DNA of 7,430 nt. It comes from an uncultured Mesocricetibacter sp. (lineage in GTDB: Bacteria > Pseudomonadota > Gammaproteobacteria > Enterobacterales > Pasteurellaceae). This document shows positions 1 through 5,477 of the stretch, in pieces. The first letter of the stretch is position 1; the number at the start of each line of letters is the position of its first letter. A program made the position numbers and the translations under genes. The notes under the pieces are model-generated. The model did no database searches. It was not told the origin of the DNA and saw nothing but the letters and a program-made list of their open reading frames with translations. The stretch is from NCBI GenBank assembly GCA_905373425.1, contig CAJPST010000113.1:1-7430 (forward strand). Reading direction: 5' to 3'.

Positions 1-589
1 TTTTATTGCGCCAAATTTACCGCACTTTGTCAAAGCCAATCCAAATTTACACCTTGAAATCGAATACAGCGACCGTCGGGTAGATTTGGTTGCTGAAGGC
101 TATGATGCGGCTCTGCGAATCGGATATTTACAAGACAGCTCTTTAGTGGCGAGAAAAATCGGCACATCTAGCGTGCATTTTGTCGCCTCTCCCGAATATC
201 TAGCCAAACACAGTACACCACAAGTCCCCGAAGATTTGGAACAACACGATTGCTTATTATATAAAGCCGTAGGCAATCAGGTTTATTGGGAATCTGCCAA
301 ACAAAACAATGCCCAACGAATCAAAATGCGTTCAAAATTAGTGTGTAATAACGGCTTAACCTTGACCCAACTGGCAAAAGCAGGTTTGGGTATTATTAAT
401 GCGCCATATTTTTTAGTTGATAAGGAATTAGGTTCAGGCGAATTGGTAGAGGTGCTGTCGGAATATCGCCAGCAAAAACTTGAACTGTATGCTATTTATC
501 CACACCGTCGCCATCTTGCCGCAAAAGTTAAAGCTTTTGTGGAATTTCTCCATAATCTGAACTTAGACTCGAAACAAGGTTTAAATTAG
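1..589 (+). CDS. LysR-type transcriptional regulator, C-terminal effector domain (5' truncated by window)
   Basis: The frame is open from base 2 and ends at TAG 587-589, giving about 195 residues, so the N-terminal helix-turn-helix lies outside the window. What is visible is the periplasmic-binding-protein-like effector domain of LysR regulators. It has LPHFVKANPNLHLEIEYSD near the start, then RRVDLVAEGYDAALRIG, SSLVARKIG and FVASPEYLAKH, the ordered signature of the CrgA/DsdC-like branch. GLGIINAPYFL and the closing YPHRRHLAAKVKAFVEFL are also typical of that branch. A TTG at 86 could be taken as a start, but homologous sequence continues upstream of it, so it is internal. An uptake signal (19-28, reverse orientation) lies inside the coding sequence. 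The effector and target genes cannot be told from this part. The next gene is convergent and separated by a terminator-like hairpin. Confidence 0.9.
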   Translation, partial: FIAPNLPHFVKANPNLHLEIEYSDRRVDLVAEGYDAALRIGYLQDSSLVARKIGTSSVHFVASPEYLAKHSTPQVPEDLEQHDCLLYKAVGNQVYWESAKQNNAQRIKMRSKLVCNNGLTLTQLAKAGLGIINAPYFLVDKELGSGELVEVLSEYRQQKLELYAIYPHRRHLAAKVKAFVEFLHNLNLDSKQGLN

Positions 590-594
590 AAACG

Positions 595-656
595 AAAAAG
601 TGCGGTAGATTTTAAGGCGATTTTATAAAACACCTCAAAAACCTACCGCACTTTTA
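595..656. terminator. Inverted pair of uptake signals forming a bidirectional terminator-like hairpin
   Basis: The left arm AAAAGTGCGGTAG (596-608) and the right arm CTACCGCACTTTT (643-655) are perfect 13-nt inverted repeats around a loop of about 34 nt. Each arm holds a complete Hin-type uptake signal (597-606 and 645-654). The arms begin with an A run and end with a T run, so either strand gives a stem followed by U residues. It lies between the convergent lysR and VOC genes, where a shared terminator is expected. Paired uptake signals acting as terminators are a known Pasteurellaceae arrangement. Confidence 0.8.
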
Positions 657-682
657 GTTAATTATGCAATAGCTATTAATAA

Positions 683-1030
683 CTATGCTGTCACCTGCGC
701 AAAAGAAATCCGATTGCCATCAGGATCGAACACATCACAGGCTTTCACTACCTCATAATCAATAATTTCTGTAGCATCCACTCCGGCTGCCAGCAAAGTA
801 TTTCGACAAGCCAATACATCATTAATGCCAATCACTAAATTTGCTTTATCAGGTAGCTCACTCGACACATCCAATTGCAGCCAGGCATTCGAAGTGATTT
901 CCCATTCCGCCATGCCTTCCATTGGAATTTCATCGGGTTCACCAAGCCATTTGCTATACCACGTCAATGCTTTTTCATAATTAGAAACAGGCACAACACT
1001 GACTAAACTTGTCATTTCAAATAATTTCAT
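683..1030 (-). CDS. VOC-family (glyoxalase/bleomycin-resistance fold) protein
   Basis: This 115-residue protein has the length and layout of a single-module VOC (vicinal oxygen chelate) protein. The N-terminal strand TSLVSVVPVSNYEKALTWYS (residues 7-26) is followed by a helix and LGEPDE. The C-terminal module ends with DVFDPDGNRISF (99-110), the family's D-P-D-G-N turn. At the two usual metal-ligand positions the protein has no His in the first strand and Ser109 where active enzymes often have Glu. It may therefore be non-metal-binding or act on another ligand; the substrate is unknown. The start ATG at 1030 has AAGAGA about 7 nt upstream. It lies 57 nt downstream of prmB on the same strand, so co-transcription is possible, with one uptake signal in the gap. 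Confidence 0.85.
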   Translation of the reverse strand: MKLFEMTSLVSVVPVSNYEKALTWYSKWLGEPDEIPMEGMAEWEITSNAWLQLDVSSELPDKANLVIGINDVLACRNTLLAAGVDATEIIDYEVVKACDVFDPDGNRISFAQVTA

Positions 1031-1060
1031 TGTCTATCTCTTGAAATCTTAAGTCAACGT

Positions 1061-1070
1061 AAAGTGCGGT
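1061..1070 (+). other. DNA uptake signal sequence (Hin type)
   Basis: AAAGTGCGGT followed by GGATTTTT matches the extended Hin consensus, in which the 9-nt core is followed by an A/T-rich tract. It lies alone between prmB and the VOC gene with no inverted partner nearby. Nine other copies in the window are at 19-28, 597-606, 645-654, 2286-2295, 2846-2855, 3732-3741, 3778-3787, 4696-4705 and 4742-4751. The sequence directs species-preferred DNA uptake during natural transformation. Confidence 0.9.
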
Positions 1071-1087
1071 GGATTTTTGCAGCGTTT

Positions 1088-2026
1088 TTAAAACAACGCC
1101 TTAAACAAATCCAACTGTGGTTTAGTTAACGCAAATACGCCATCTCCGCCCTGTTTAAATTCAATCCATTTAAACGGCACGGTCGGATATTGTTTGATTA
1201 AATGCACCATGGAATTGCCAACTTCGCAAATTAATACGCCGTTTTTAGTTAAATATTCACCCGCTTGTGCCAAAATGCGTTTAACCAACACTAACCCGTC
1301 TTCACCGGCTTCTAGAGCCAACATCGGCTCATGGCGAAATTCTTCCGGCATATCCTCAATATCATCCTGATCCACATAAGGCGGATTGGTTACAATCAAA
1401 TCATATTGATCTTGCGGAAGCTGTGTGAATAAATCCGATTGAATCGGAAATACCCGATGAGTTAACTGATGTCGCTCAATGTTAAATTCCGCCACATCCA
1501 AAGCTTCAAAGGACAAATCAACCGCATCTACTTCCGCCTTGGGGAATTGTTCAGCACAGGCAATCGCAATACACCCGCTGCCCGTACACATATCTAGAAT
1601 CCGCTTCGGTGAATTTTTCAACAACCCGCCGAAACCTTGCTGAATCAACTCACCAATTGGAGAACGTGGAATCAATACGCGTTCATCCACATAAAATTCT
1701 AAACCGCAAAACCATGCGCTATTAGTCAGATACGCCACCGGCACACGTCGTCCCAAACGTTCTTTAATCAAATGAATGATTGCCTGTTTTTCCGATAATG
1801 CCAAACGCCCGTCAAATAAATCATCCGGCACATCAAGCGGCAAATGCAACGCGGAAAGCACTAATTGTAAAGCCTCATCCCAGCCATTATCCTGACCGTG
1901 GCCATAAAAAACGTCAGCGCGGTTAAAACAGCTATATGCCCAACGTAGATAATCCTTGATACTGTGTAAATCGTTATGCACCTGGTCTTGTGCAATCGTT
2001 TCGATTAAATCGGAATTAAAAATCAT
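1088..2026 (-). CDS. prmB: Ribosomal protein L3 N5-glutamine methyltransferase PrmB
   Basis: This 312-residue protein is close in length to Escherichia coli PrmB (about 310). PrmB uses S-adenosylmethionine to methylate a glutamine side chain of ribosomal protein L3 in the cytoplasm, aiding 50S assembly. The N-terminal helical substrate-recognition part covers roughly residues 1-110. RVLIPRSPIGELI (116-128) is the PrmB/HemK family signature just before the catalytic fold. Motif I, ILDMCTGSGCIAIA (143-156), binds the cofactor, with acidic Asp170 following. NPPY (214-217) is the active-site motif of amide methyltransferases. The IPRSP form rather than IPRPET favours PrmB over PrmC. The start ATG at 2026 is preceded by AGAGA about 4 nt upstream. 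Divergent smrB next door reproduces the yfcB-yfcN order of enteric bacteria, which supports the call. Confidence 0.95.
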   Translation of the reverse strand: MIFNSDLIETIAQDQVHNDLHSIKDYLRWAYSCFNRADVFYGHGQDNGWDEALQLVLSALHLPLDVPDDLFDGRLALSEKQAIIHLIKERLGRRVPVAYLTNSAWFCGLEFYVDERVLIPRSPIGELIQQGFGGLLKNSPKRILDMCTGSGCIAIACAEQFPKAEVDAVDLSFEALDVAEFNIERHQLTHRVFPIQSDLFTQLPQDQYDLIVTNPPYVDQDDIEDMPEEFRHEPMLALEAGEDGLVLVKRILAQAGEYLTKNGVLICEVGNSMVHLIKQYPTVPFKWIEFKQGGDGVFALTKPQLDLFKALF

Positions 2027-2041
2027 TTTATCTCTTTTTCT

Positions 2042-2092
2042 TTGCTAAGCGAAAATTTAGCGTTAGTATATAGAAAATCGTTAAAAAAGGAA
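2042..2092 (+). promoter_or_regulatory. Candidate smrB promoter and ribosome binding site in the prmB-smrB divergent gap
   Basis: The 72-nt gap between the divergent starts must hold signals for both genes. For smrB, TTGCTA (2042-2047) and TAGTAT (2064-2069) are 16 nt apart and make a weak sigma-70-like pair. The ribosome binding site AAGGAA (2087-2092) is clear, 6 nt before the ATG. For prmB, the Shine-Dalgarno-like AGAGA lies at 2031-2035, but no convincing promoter is visible. The promoter boxes are only a candidate; the smrB binding site is solid. Confidence 0.35.
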
Positions 2093-2098
2093 TAATTA

Positions 2099-2605
2099 AT
2101 GCTGAAAGAAGAAGATATTGCGTTATTTCGTGAACAAACCAAAGGCAGCAAAAAAATTAAACAAGATACTTTTACTCCGCCACGCAATATAAATTTAAGC
2201 AAAAAAATTGAAATTAAAGATATTCGAGAAAAAGAAGACACGTTATTTTTCTTTTCCGACGAATATGAACCCCTGCTGGAAGAGGAAAGTGCGGTCAAAT
2301 ATTTAAGAGAAAACGAAGACAGCTATTTATTAAAGCAGCTACGCCGTGGCGATTTCACACCGGAGCTATTTTTGGATCTGCACGGTTTAACCCGTGAACA
2401 AGCAAAATTAGAATTAGCCAGCCTAATTCAAGCTTGCCTCAAAGAACATATCTTCTGCGCCAGCATAATGACAGGTTACGGCACTTACACCCTAAAAAAA
2501 CAAATTCCCCGCTGGTTGGTTCAGCACCCGAAAATTAGAGCGTTACACCAAGCTCCAAAAGAATGGGGAGGCAACGCAGCTATTTTAATTTTGCTGGACG
2601 TTTGA
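2099..2605 (+). CDS. smrB: Smr-domain endonuclease SmrB (ribosome rescue factor)
   Basis: SmrB is recruited to collided ribosomes and cuts the mRNA between them so that tmRNA rescue can follow, as shown for the Escherichia coli protein (formerly YfcN). This copy has 168 residues. A charged N-terminal extension (1-85) includes the lysine-rich GSKKIKQDTFTPP (17-29); in the family this part contacts the ribosome. The Smr domain begins at FLDLHGLTREQAKLEL (91-106), with the catalytic Asp93-Leu94-His95 motif. The second motif TGYG (125-128) fits the family's TGxG/HGxG pattern, and HQAPKEWGGNAAILILL (150-166) closes the domain. The ATG at 2099 has AAGGAA 6 nt upstream. An uptake signal (2286-2295) is embedded in the coding sequence around residues 63-66. 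It is divergent from prmB, as in enteric bacteria. Confidence 0.93.
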   Translation: MLKEEDIALFREQTKGSKKIKQDTFTPPRNINLSKKIEIKDIREKEDTLFFFSDEYEPLLEEESAVKYLRENEDSYLLKQLRRGDFTPELFLDLHGLTREQAKLELASLIQACLKEHIFCASIMTGYGTYTLKKQIPRWLVQHPKIRALHQAPKEWGGNAAILILLDV

Positions 2606-2911
2606 GCAAATCCAAGGCTAATAATACAATTACATTCAAAAATGAAAACCACATACCCACCCAAACCGTTTTAAATGGCTTACTGCAAAACTTTAAACTC
2701 CGGAATCACAATCAAAAATTGTAGAACCTAATAGAAAATGACTTTGGCGTGGCGTTGGTTCATTTGTATTGCTTATTGGAACAAAAGGTTTAGTGGCGAT
2801 CGATTTTTCAAGTGTTTTTCACTTCACAAAACATCTCGAATTTCGACCGCACTTTGACCTCAAGGTTGACATTTGACAATAGAAGATTATCAAATCTGAT
2901 TTATCTACAAA
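2606..2911. other. Gene-poor left junction of the accessory region, with possible coding remnants
   Basis: No complete gene is visible in these 306 nt. Two open stretches on the plus strand look like decayed coding sequence rather than intact genes. The first runs from just after smrB to a TAG at about 2724 and includes the peptide HIPTQTVLNGLLQNF. The second runs to TGA at about 2876 and includes the hydrophobic stretch WRGVGSFVLLIGTKGLVAID. They are in different frames and neither has a convincing start or ribosome binding site. A reverse-orientation uptake signal lies at 2846-2855, about 57 nt past the stop of the minus-strand ankyrin gene. No partner to the tRNA-Leu 3' end, and so no second attachment site, is seen here. 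Confidence 0.4.
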
Positions 2912-3544
2912 TTAAGCATATTTTTCCATCAATTCAATAACAGGCTTAAATTTAGGATCTTCACTTCTGTATTTTTTTATTCCTTCTAGTATCTCATGCT
3001 GTCCATTATTAAAGTGAACATCTCCTCCTTTTTCCAACATCAGCTTTAATAATTCTATTTCTTCCGGCATTCCATTTATATACGCTAATGCAATAGCATT
3101 ATCTCTATCAGGAATATTCGGATCTGCCCCGGCATTTAACAACGCAATCGCCCCCTCTATGTTTTTTTCTCGCATAGCATAATGTAACGGCGTCATGCCG
3201 TACATATCTTGCGCATTAATCTCCACTCCATGTTTTATATAAAACTCCATAACTGACAACGGAGCTGCAAAACTTAAATTACACTTGTGTAGCCAATTCC
3301 ATTTATCTGCCGATAGATAGTGAATATCTAACTTTTTACTTATAAAGAAAATATCCTCCAACATTGCAATATTTCCTTCCCCATTTGATATAGCAACAAG
3401 CATCTTAGGGTCATCTTTATATTTTTCATATAAATTTATCGTATTATTTCTTGCTTGTTGTAAATATAATTCCATATGATATTGAATTTCTTGAATATCA
3501 CCATTTTCTGGCATTTCATTTCTATAACTTCTATTTTCTGACAT
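2912..3544 (-). CDS. Small ankyrin-repeat protein, probable orphan immunity protein
   Basis: The protein has 210 residues, no signal peptide and no membrane segment. The clearest ankyrin repeat is residues 114-147, with GMTPLHYAMREKN and ALLNAGADPNIPDRD, the TPLH and GADPN hallmarks. Degenerate repeats flank it: WNWLHKCNLS...YIKHGVEINAQD (83-113) and AIALAYINGMPEE...LMLEKGGDVHF (150-178). The N-terminal 80 residues are helical and charged and are not ankyrin-like. The ATG at 3544 has only a modest AGG/TTAGAG upstream; the frame stays open about 20 codons further without another start. Ankyrin proteins of this size are a known immunity class in polymorphic toxin loci, and three other toxin-tail/immunity units follow the same strand. 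Immunity is inferred from context; no cognate toxin is intact upstream. Confidence 0.7.
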   Translation of the reverse strand: MSENRSYRNEMPENGDIQEIQYHMELYLQQARNNTINLYEKYKDDPKMLVAISNGEGNIAMLEDIFFISKKLDIHYLSADKWNWLHKCNLSFAAPLSVMEFYIKHGVEINAQDMYGMTPLHYAMREKNIEGAIALLNAGADPNIPDRDNAIALAYINGMPEEIELLKLMLEKGGDVHFNNGQHEILEGIKKYRSEDPKFKPVIELMEKYA

Positions 3545-3649
3545 ATTCTCTAACCTAAAATTCTCAGCCCTTGCATTTACATAATTATTAAATTGTTTTT
3601 GACATCAATCTATTCATCACAGTTTTCCAAGTATTTTCCATTAACTAGT

Positions 3650-3721
3650 TTACCACTCTTCAATCTTAAAATTGTAAGCGGTTAATTTTTCAGATTTATT
3701 TTCAAATTCACTTACCTTGCT
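3650..3721 (-). pseudogene. C-terminal coding remnant upstream of the ankyrin gene
   Basis: On the minus strand an open frame bounded by stops ends in TAA (3650-3652) and encodes the tail KVSEFENKSEKLTAYNFKIE followed by Glu-Trp. It has no start codon or binding site and begins right beside the 57-nt hairpin at 3731-3787. It sits about 105 nt upstream of the ankyrin gene, where the other immunity-like genes have a toxin tail. It may be the end of a former toxin or immunity protein. A tiny ORF (MENTWKTVMNRLMSKTI) follows in the gap to the ankyrin gene but has no other support. The family is unknown. Confidence 0.4.
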
Positions 3722-3730
3722 TTATCTCAA

Positions 3731-3787
3731 AAAAGTGCGGTCAATTTTTGAGAAGTTTTAAAACTCTTGGGAAATTAACCGCACTTT
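3731..3787. repeat. 57-nt uptake-signal-bounded hairpin, copy A (terminator-like)
   Basis: The outer arms contain AAAGTGCGGT (3732-3741) and ACCGCACTTT (3778-3787). Pairing extends inwards to about 16 bp with a single mismatch. The loop holds its own palindrome, AGTTTTAAAACT. The element recurs at 4695-4751 with about five differences in 57 positions. It lies about 140 nt after the stop of the 132-aa immunity-like gene and could end that transcript. Inverted uptake signals are common terminators in this family, but the shared loop sequence goes beyond the uptake consensus. Confidence 0.8.
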
Positions 3788-3857
3788 CAACTGCGTTAAT
3801 TAAATCGATGATTGGCGATTTTACACGACTAAATTGCCCGATTTTTAAATCGCTTTC

Positions 3858-3899
3858 TTAATTAGCACAAGCATAGGTGCTTTCACCATTTATAGTTTT
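3858..3899 (-). pseudogene. Very short C-terminal remnant (unknown protein)
   Basis: Within the gap between copy A and the 132-aa gene (3788-3928), a minus-strand frame ends KTINGESTYACAN then TAA. A neighbouring frame just upstream reads GNNCVSLKNYKW. A one-base shift would join them into a single Cys-containing tail, so this may be a frameshifted scrap of a protein end. There is no start or ribosome binding site. The rest of the gap shows nothing recognisable. Confidence 0.2.
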
Positions 3900-3928
3900 T
3901 TAGAGAAACACAGTTGTTACCTTGCTAA

Positions 3929-4327
3929 TCAGGATAGCCATATATAAGATAGTTTATTATCTAAAAAACCAACTTGAATACTATTAAATGAGATAAAGTC
4001 ATACTCACCCTCTTCATTTAACTCAATCTTATATTCAATACATTGATCATCTAAAATATTAATAAGAGAATGGATTGAAATATTCTCTTTTAACTTAAAT
4101 GATGACGATTTTAAAAAATCAATACTAACTTCCATAACAAGTGAATTATATAAATAGATATTAATTCCATCATATAATAATATCTCTTTATTTTCTTTTC
4201 TCTGCGGTTGGAAATGTATAGGTTCTCCAAGTAAAGATACAACTTTCGATTTTATCTCTCCTATAGCCACTCCGCAAAAGCATTTATGGAAAATTAAATT
4301 CATAATATCTTCTTTAGTTACGATCAT
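3929..4327 (-). CDS. Putative CdiI-type immunity protein (132 aa)
   Basis: I do not recognise a named family. The protein has 132 residues, is cytoplasmic in appearance (no signal peptide or membrane helix), and is rich in short beta strands. An early LLGEPIHF segment (33-40) precedes KEILLYDGINIYLYNS and VMEVSIDFL, with a final FNSIQVGFLDNKLSYIWLS. The evidence for immunity is positional. Its ATG (4325-4327) lies inside the end of an upstream toxin-tail frame, overlapping by 14 nt. The strong Shine-Dalgarno GAGGGG (4335-4340, read on the minus strand) sits 7 nt before the start, within that tail. This arrangement is typical of coupled cdiA-CT/cdiI pairs. The upstream toxin is truncated, so the gene is now an orphan. 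Transcription from outside the unit must be assumed. Confidence 0.65.
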   Translation of the reverse strand: MIVTKEDIMNLIFHKCFCGVAIGEIKSKVVSLLGEPIHFQPQRKENKEILLYDGINIYLYNSLVMEVSIDFLKSSSFKLKENISIHSLINILDDQCIEYKIELNEEGEYDFISFNSIQVGFLDNKLSYIWLS

Positions 4328-4505
4328 TGTTAATCCCCTCGAATGCTTTTTTAAGATTCTTAAATTCTCTAGATTTAGGATCTCCTTTTTGAGAAGACAT
4401 ATTAAAACCGGCTTCAGAATGCTTGATTAAAAAATCTCTAAATGATTCACTTTTAAGCGAGCCATTAGCAATAGATATGGCTTTTTCTACTTCTTTCTGA
4501 TTATA
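4314..4505 (-). pseudogene. Truncated toxin C-terminal tail (cdiA-CT-like) paired with the 132-aa immunity gene
   Basis: A 63-codon open frame on the minus strand ends at TAA (4314-4316), 14 nt past the start of the immunity-like gene. It reads from an upstream stop through NQKEVEKAISIANGSLKSES, then FRDFLIKHSEAGFNMSSQKG, and finishes FKNLKKAFEGINNDRN. It is hydrophilic and helix-forming, as toxin tails often are, and has no start codon near its upstream end. A GC-rich hairpin lies 40 nt further upstream. The 5' part of the toxin is missing, so this is a remnant. The toxin class is not recognised. Confidence 0.6.
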
Positions 4506-4544
4506 TTAGGAAAATACAGGTTTAAAAACAATGCTCCCCACGAT

Positions 4545-4568
4545 GGCGCGCGTCTCCTGACGCGTGCC
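4545..4568. repeat. GC-rich palindromic hairpin, possible dispersed repeat
   Basis: GGCGCGCGTC (4545-4554) and GACGCGTGCC (4559-4568) form a 10-bp stem with one G-T-type mismatch around the loop TCCT. It stands out sharply in an AT-rich setting. It is followed immediately by a second small inverted repeat, CAAAAC-ATCC-GTTTTG (4568-4583). There is no T run directly after the GC stem on either strand, so it is not a standard terminator. It marks the break upstream of the truncated toxin tail. It may be a REP-like element or a recombination scar; only one copy is in this window. Confidence 0.5.
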
Positions 4569-4584
4569 AAAACATCCGTTTTGT

Positions 4585-4688
4585 TTAATTCAAATCTTCA
4601 CTATTTTCATGAATAACTTCAGTTTGTTTATTTTTAGTTAGATATAAGCACACATCAGGAAACACACGCTATCTGGGGGAATACGCAT
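4585..4688 (-). pseudogene. Frameshifted C-terminal remnant, possibly a former immunity protein
   Basis: On the minus strand an open frame ends at TAA (4585-4587) and reads VFPDVCLYLTKNKQTEVIHE then NSEDLN. A stop lies just before it. A second frame beginning with ATG (4686-4688) reads MRIPPDSVCFLMCAYI and runs into the same stretch. A single-base shift would join IPPDSVCF to the VCLYLTKN frame, which suggests a decayed gene end. It lies between the GC-rich hairpin and hairpin copy B. Function is unknown; the immunity suggestion rests only on position. Confidence 0.3.
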
Positions 4689-4694
4689 CTGTTA

Positions 4695-4751
4695 AAAAGT
4701 GCGGTTAATTTTTGAGAAGTTGTAAAACTCTTTGAAAATTGACCGCACTTT
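4695..4751. repeat. 57-nt uptake-signal-bounded hairpin, copy B (terminator-like)
   Basis: This is the second copy of the element at 3731-3787, the same length and 52 of 57 positions identical by eye. The outer arms carry uptake signals at 4696-4705 and 4742-4751 and pair over about 17 bp with one U-G wobble. It lies about 60 nt downstream of the stop of the 157-aa immunity-like gene on the minus strand and is a likely terminator for it. The two copies differ at opposite arms of the stem, yet the stem is kept in both. Confidence 0.8.
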
Positions 4752-4810
4752 GTATTAGATACTTTAAGTTATATGCATTTCAGATATCTAAAAGCTTAGC
4801 CTTAGAAAAC

Positions 4811-5284
4811 TCAATTTAATATTTCCACATATATTTCATCTTCAAAGTCCTCAATACTAGAAATATCTAAAACACACTCATCAGTCCTTTTAACATGAAA
4901 ACTAAATACAGAACTAAAACCATACTCGTTACTTTTAAAATACAAAAACAAAACACAAGGTTTACCTGGAAAAACTTTATTCCATTTAACTTTAAAAGCA
5001 TTAACAAAACAAAATGATTCCTCTTTAGTATTCTTAGATACATAATCTTCAATATATATTTTATTAATAGAAAACTCGTACCCAGAGAAATCTAAAAACT
5101 GTTCTTTAATATTATCAATGGTTATATCATAACTATACTCATCACTCCATAAAAAACTAAAAAAAACACATTTATCTATCTCAACAAATTCAATATCTAA
5201 TATACAAGATAATTCTGTAGATAGACTCTTATGACTATAAATCTCATTAAAAGAGTCTATCATCTTTGAATTCATATAAATCAT
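4811..5284 (-). CDS. Putative CdiI-type immunity protein (157 aa)
   Basis: No named family is recognised. The protein is 157 residues, strongly acidic and aromatic-rich, without a signal peptide. It has alternating short strands such as CVFFSFLWSDEYSYDITIDN (residues 39-58) and PCVLFLYFKSNEYGFSSVFS, and an acidic end, SSIEDFEDEIYVEILN. An acidic surface is common in immunity proteins that cover basic nuclease toxins, but that is inference. The start at 5284 overlaps the stop of the upstream toxin-tail frame in an ATGA, a 4-nt overlap. AGGAG (5292-5296 on the minus strand) lies 7 nt upstream, inside the tail. An internal Met4 is possible but has no better binding site. Hairpin copy B follows the gene. 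The cognate toxin is broken. Confidence 0.65.
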   Translation of the reverse strand: MIYMNSKMIDSFNEIYSHKSLSTELSCILDIEFVEIDKCVFFSFLWSDEYSYDITIDNIKEQFLDFSGYEFSINKIYIEDYVSKNTKEESFCFVNAFKVKWNKVFPGKPCVLFLYFKSNEYGFSSVFSFHVKRTDECVLDISSIEDFEDEIYVEILN

Positions 5285-5477
5285 CTTTTCTCTCCTAAAT
5301 AATTTAAACCTTTATCTATACCCCTTATAAAGTCTGGGTTATTCAATAATTCTTGTATATCTTTAGGAGCAACCTTACCATCAGATATTTTTCCGACATA
5401 GAATTAATCATTCTTTATAAAACCTTAACATGAGCAATATTAGAATTGTGAGCCATTGGAGATATGGGAATAAAAAG
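5281..5477 (-). pseudogene. Frameshifted toxin C-terminal tail (cdiA-CT-like) paired with the 157-aa immunity gene
   Basis: Two adjoining minus-strand frames look like one broken tail. Directly after the stop of the 194-aa gene, the frame LFIPISPMAHNSNIAHVKVL runs to TAA (5415-5417). The second frame starts just after another stop and reads FYVGKISDGKVAPKDIQELL, then NNPDFIRGIDKGLNYLGEKR. It ends in TGA (5281-5283), which overlaps the immunity ATG. A frameshift around 5404-5417 separates the two. No start codon or binding site for an independent gene is seen. The residues do not let me name a toxin class. The intact immunity partner beside a broken toxin tail is the usual form of an orphan CDI module. 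Confidence 0.55.

Noticed and set aside
2023..2298. Minus-strand frame opposite the start of smrB
   Set aside because: It covers the smrB start and the prmB-smrB gap, has low-complexity Ser-rich sequence, and smrB on the other strand is certain.
2461..2490. SmrB has TGYG where Escherichia coli SmrB has HGHG
   Set aside because: Smr domains are known with either TGxG or HGxG as their second motif, so this is normal variation and not a lost catalytic residue.
4867..5052. 61-codon frame inside the 157-aa gene
   Set aside because: It is an out-of-frame shadow with low-complexity composition; the 157-aa frame has the binding site and the overlap signal.
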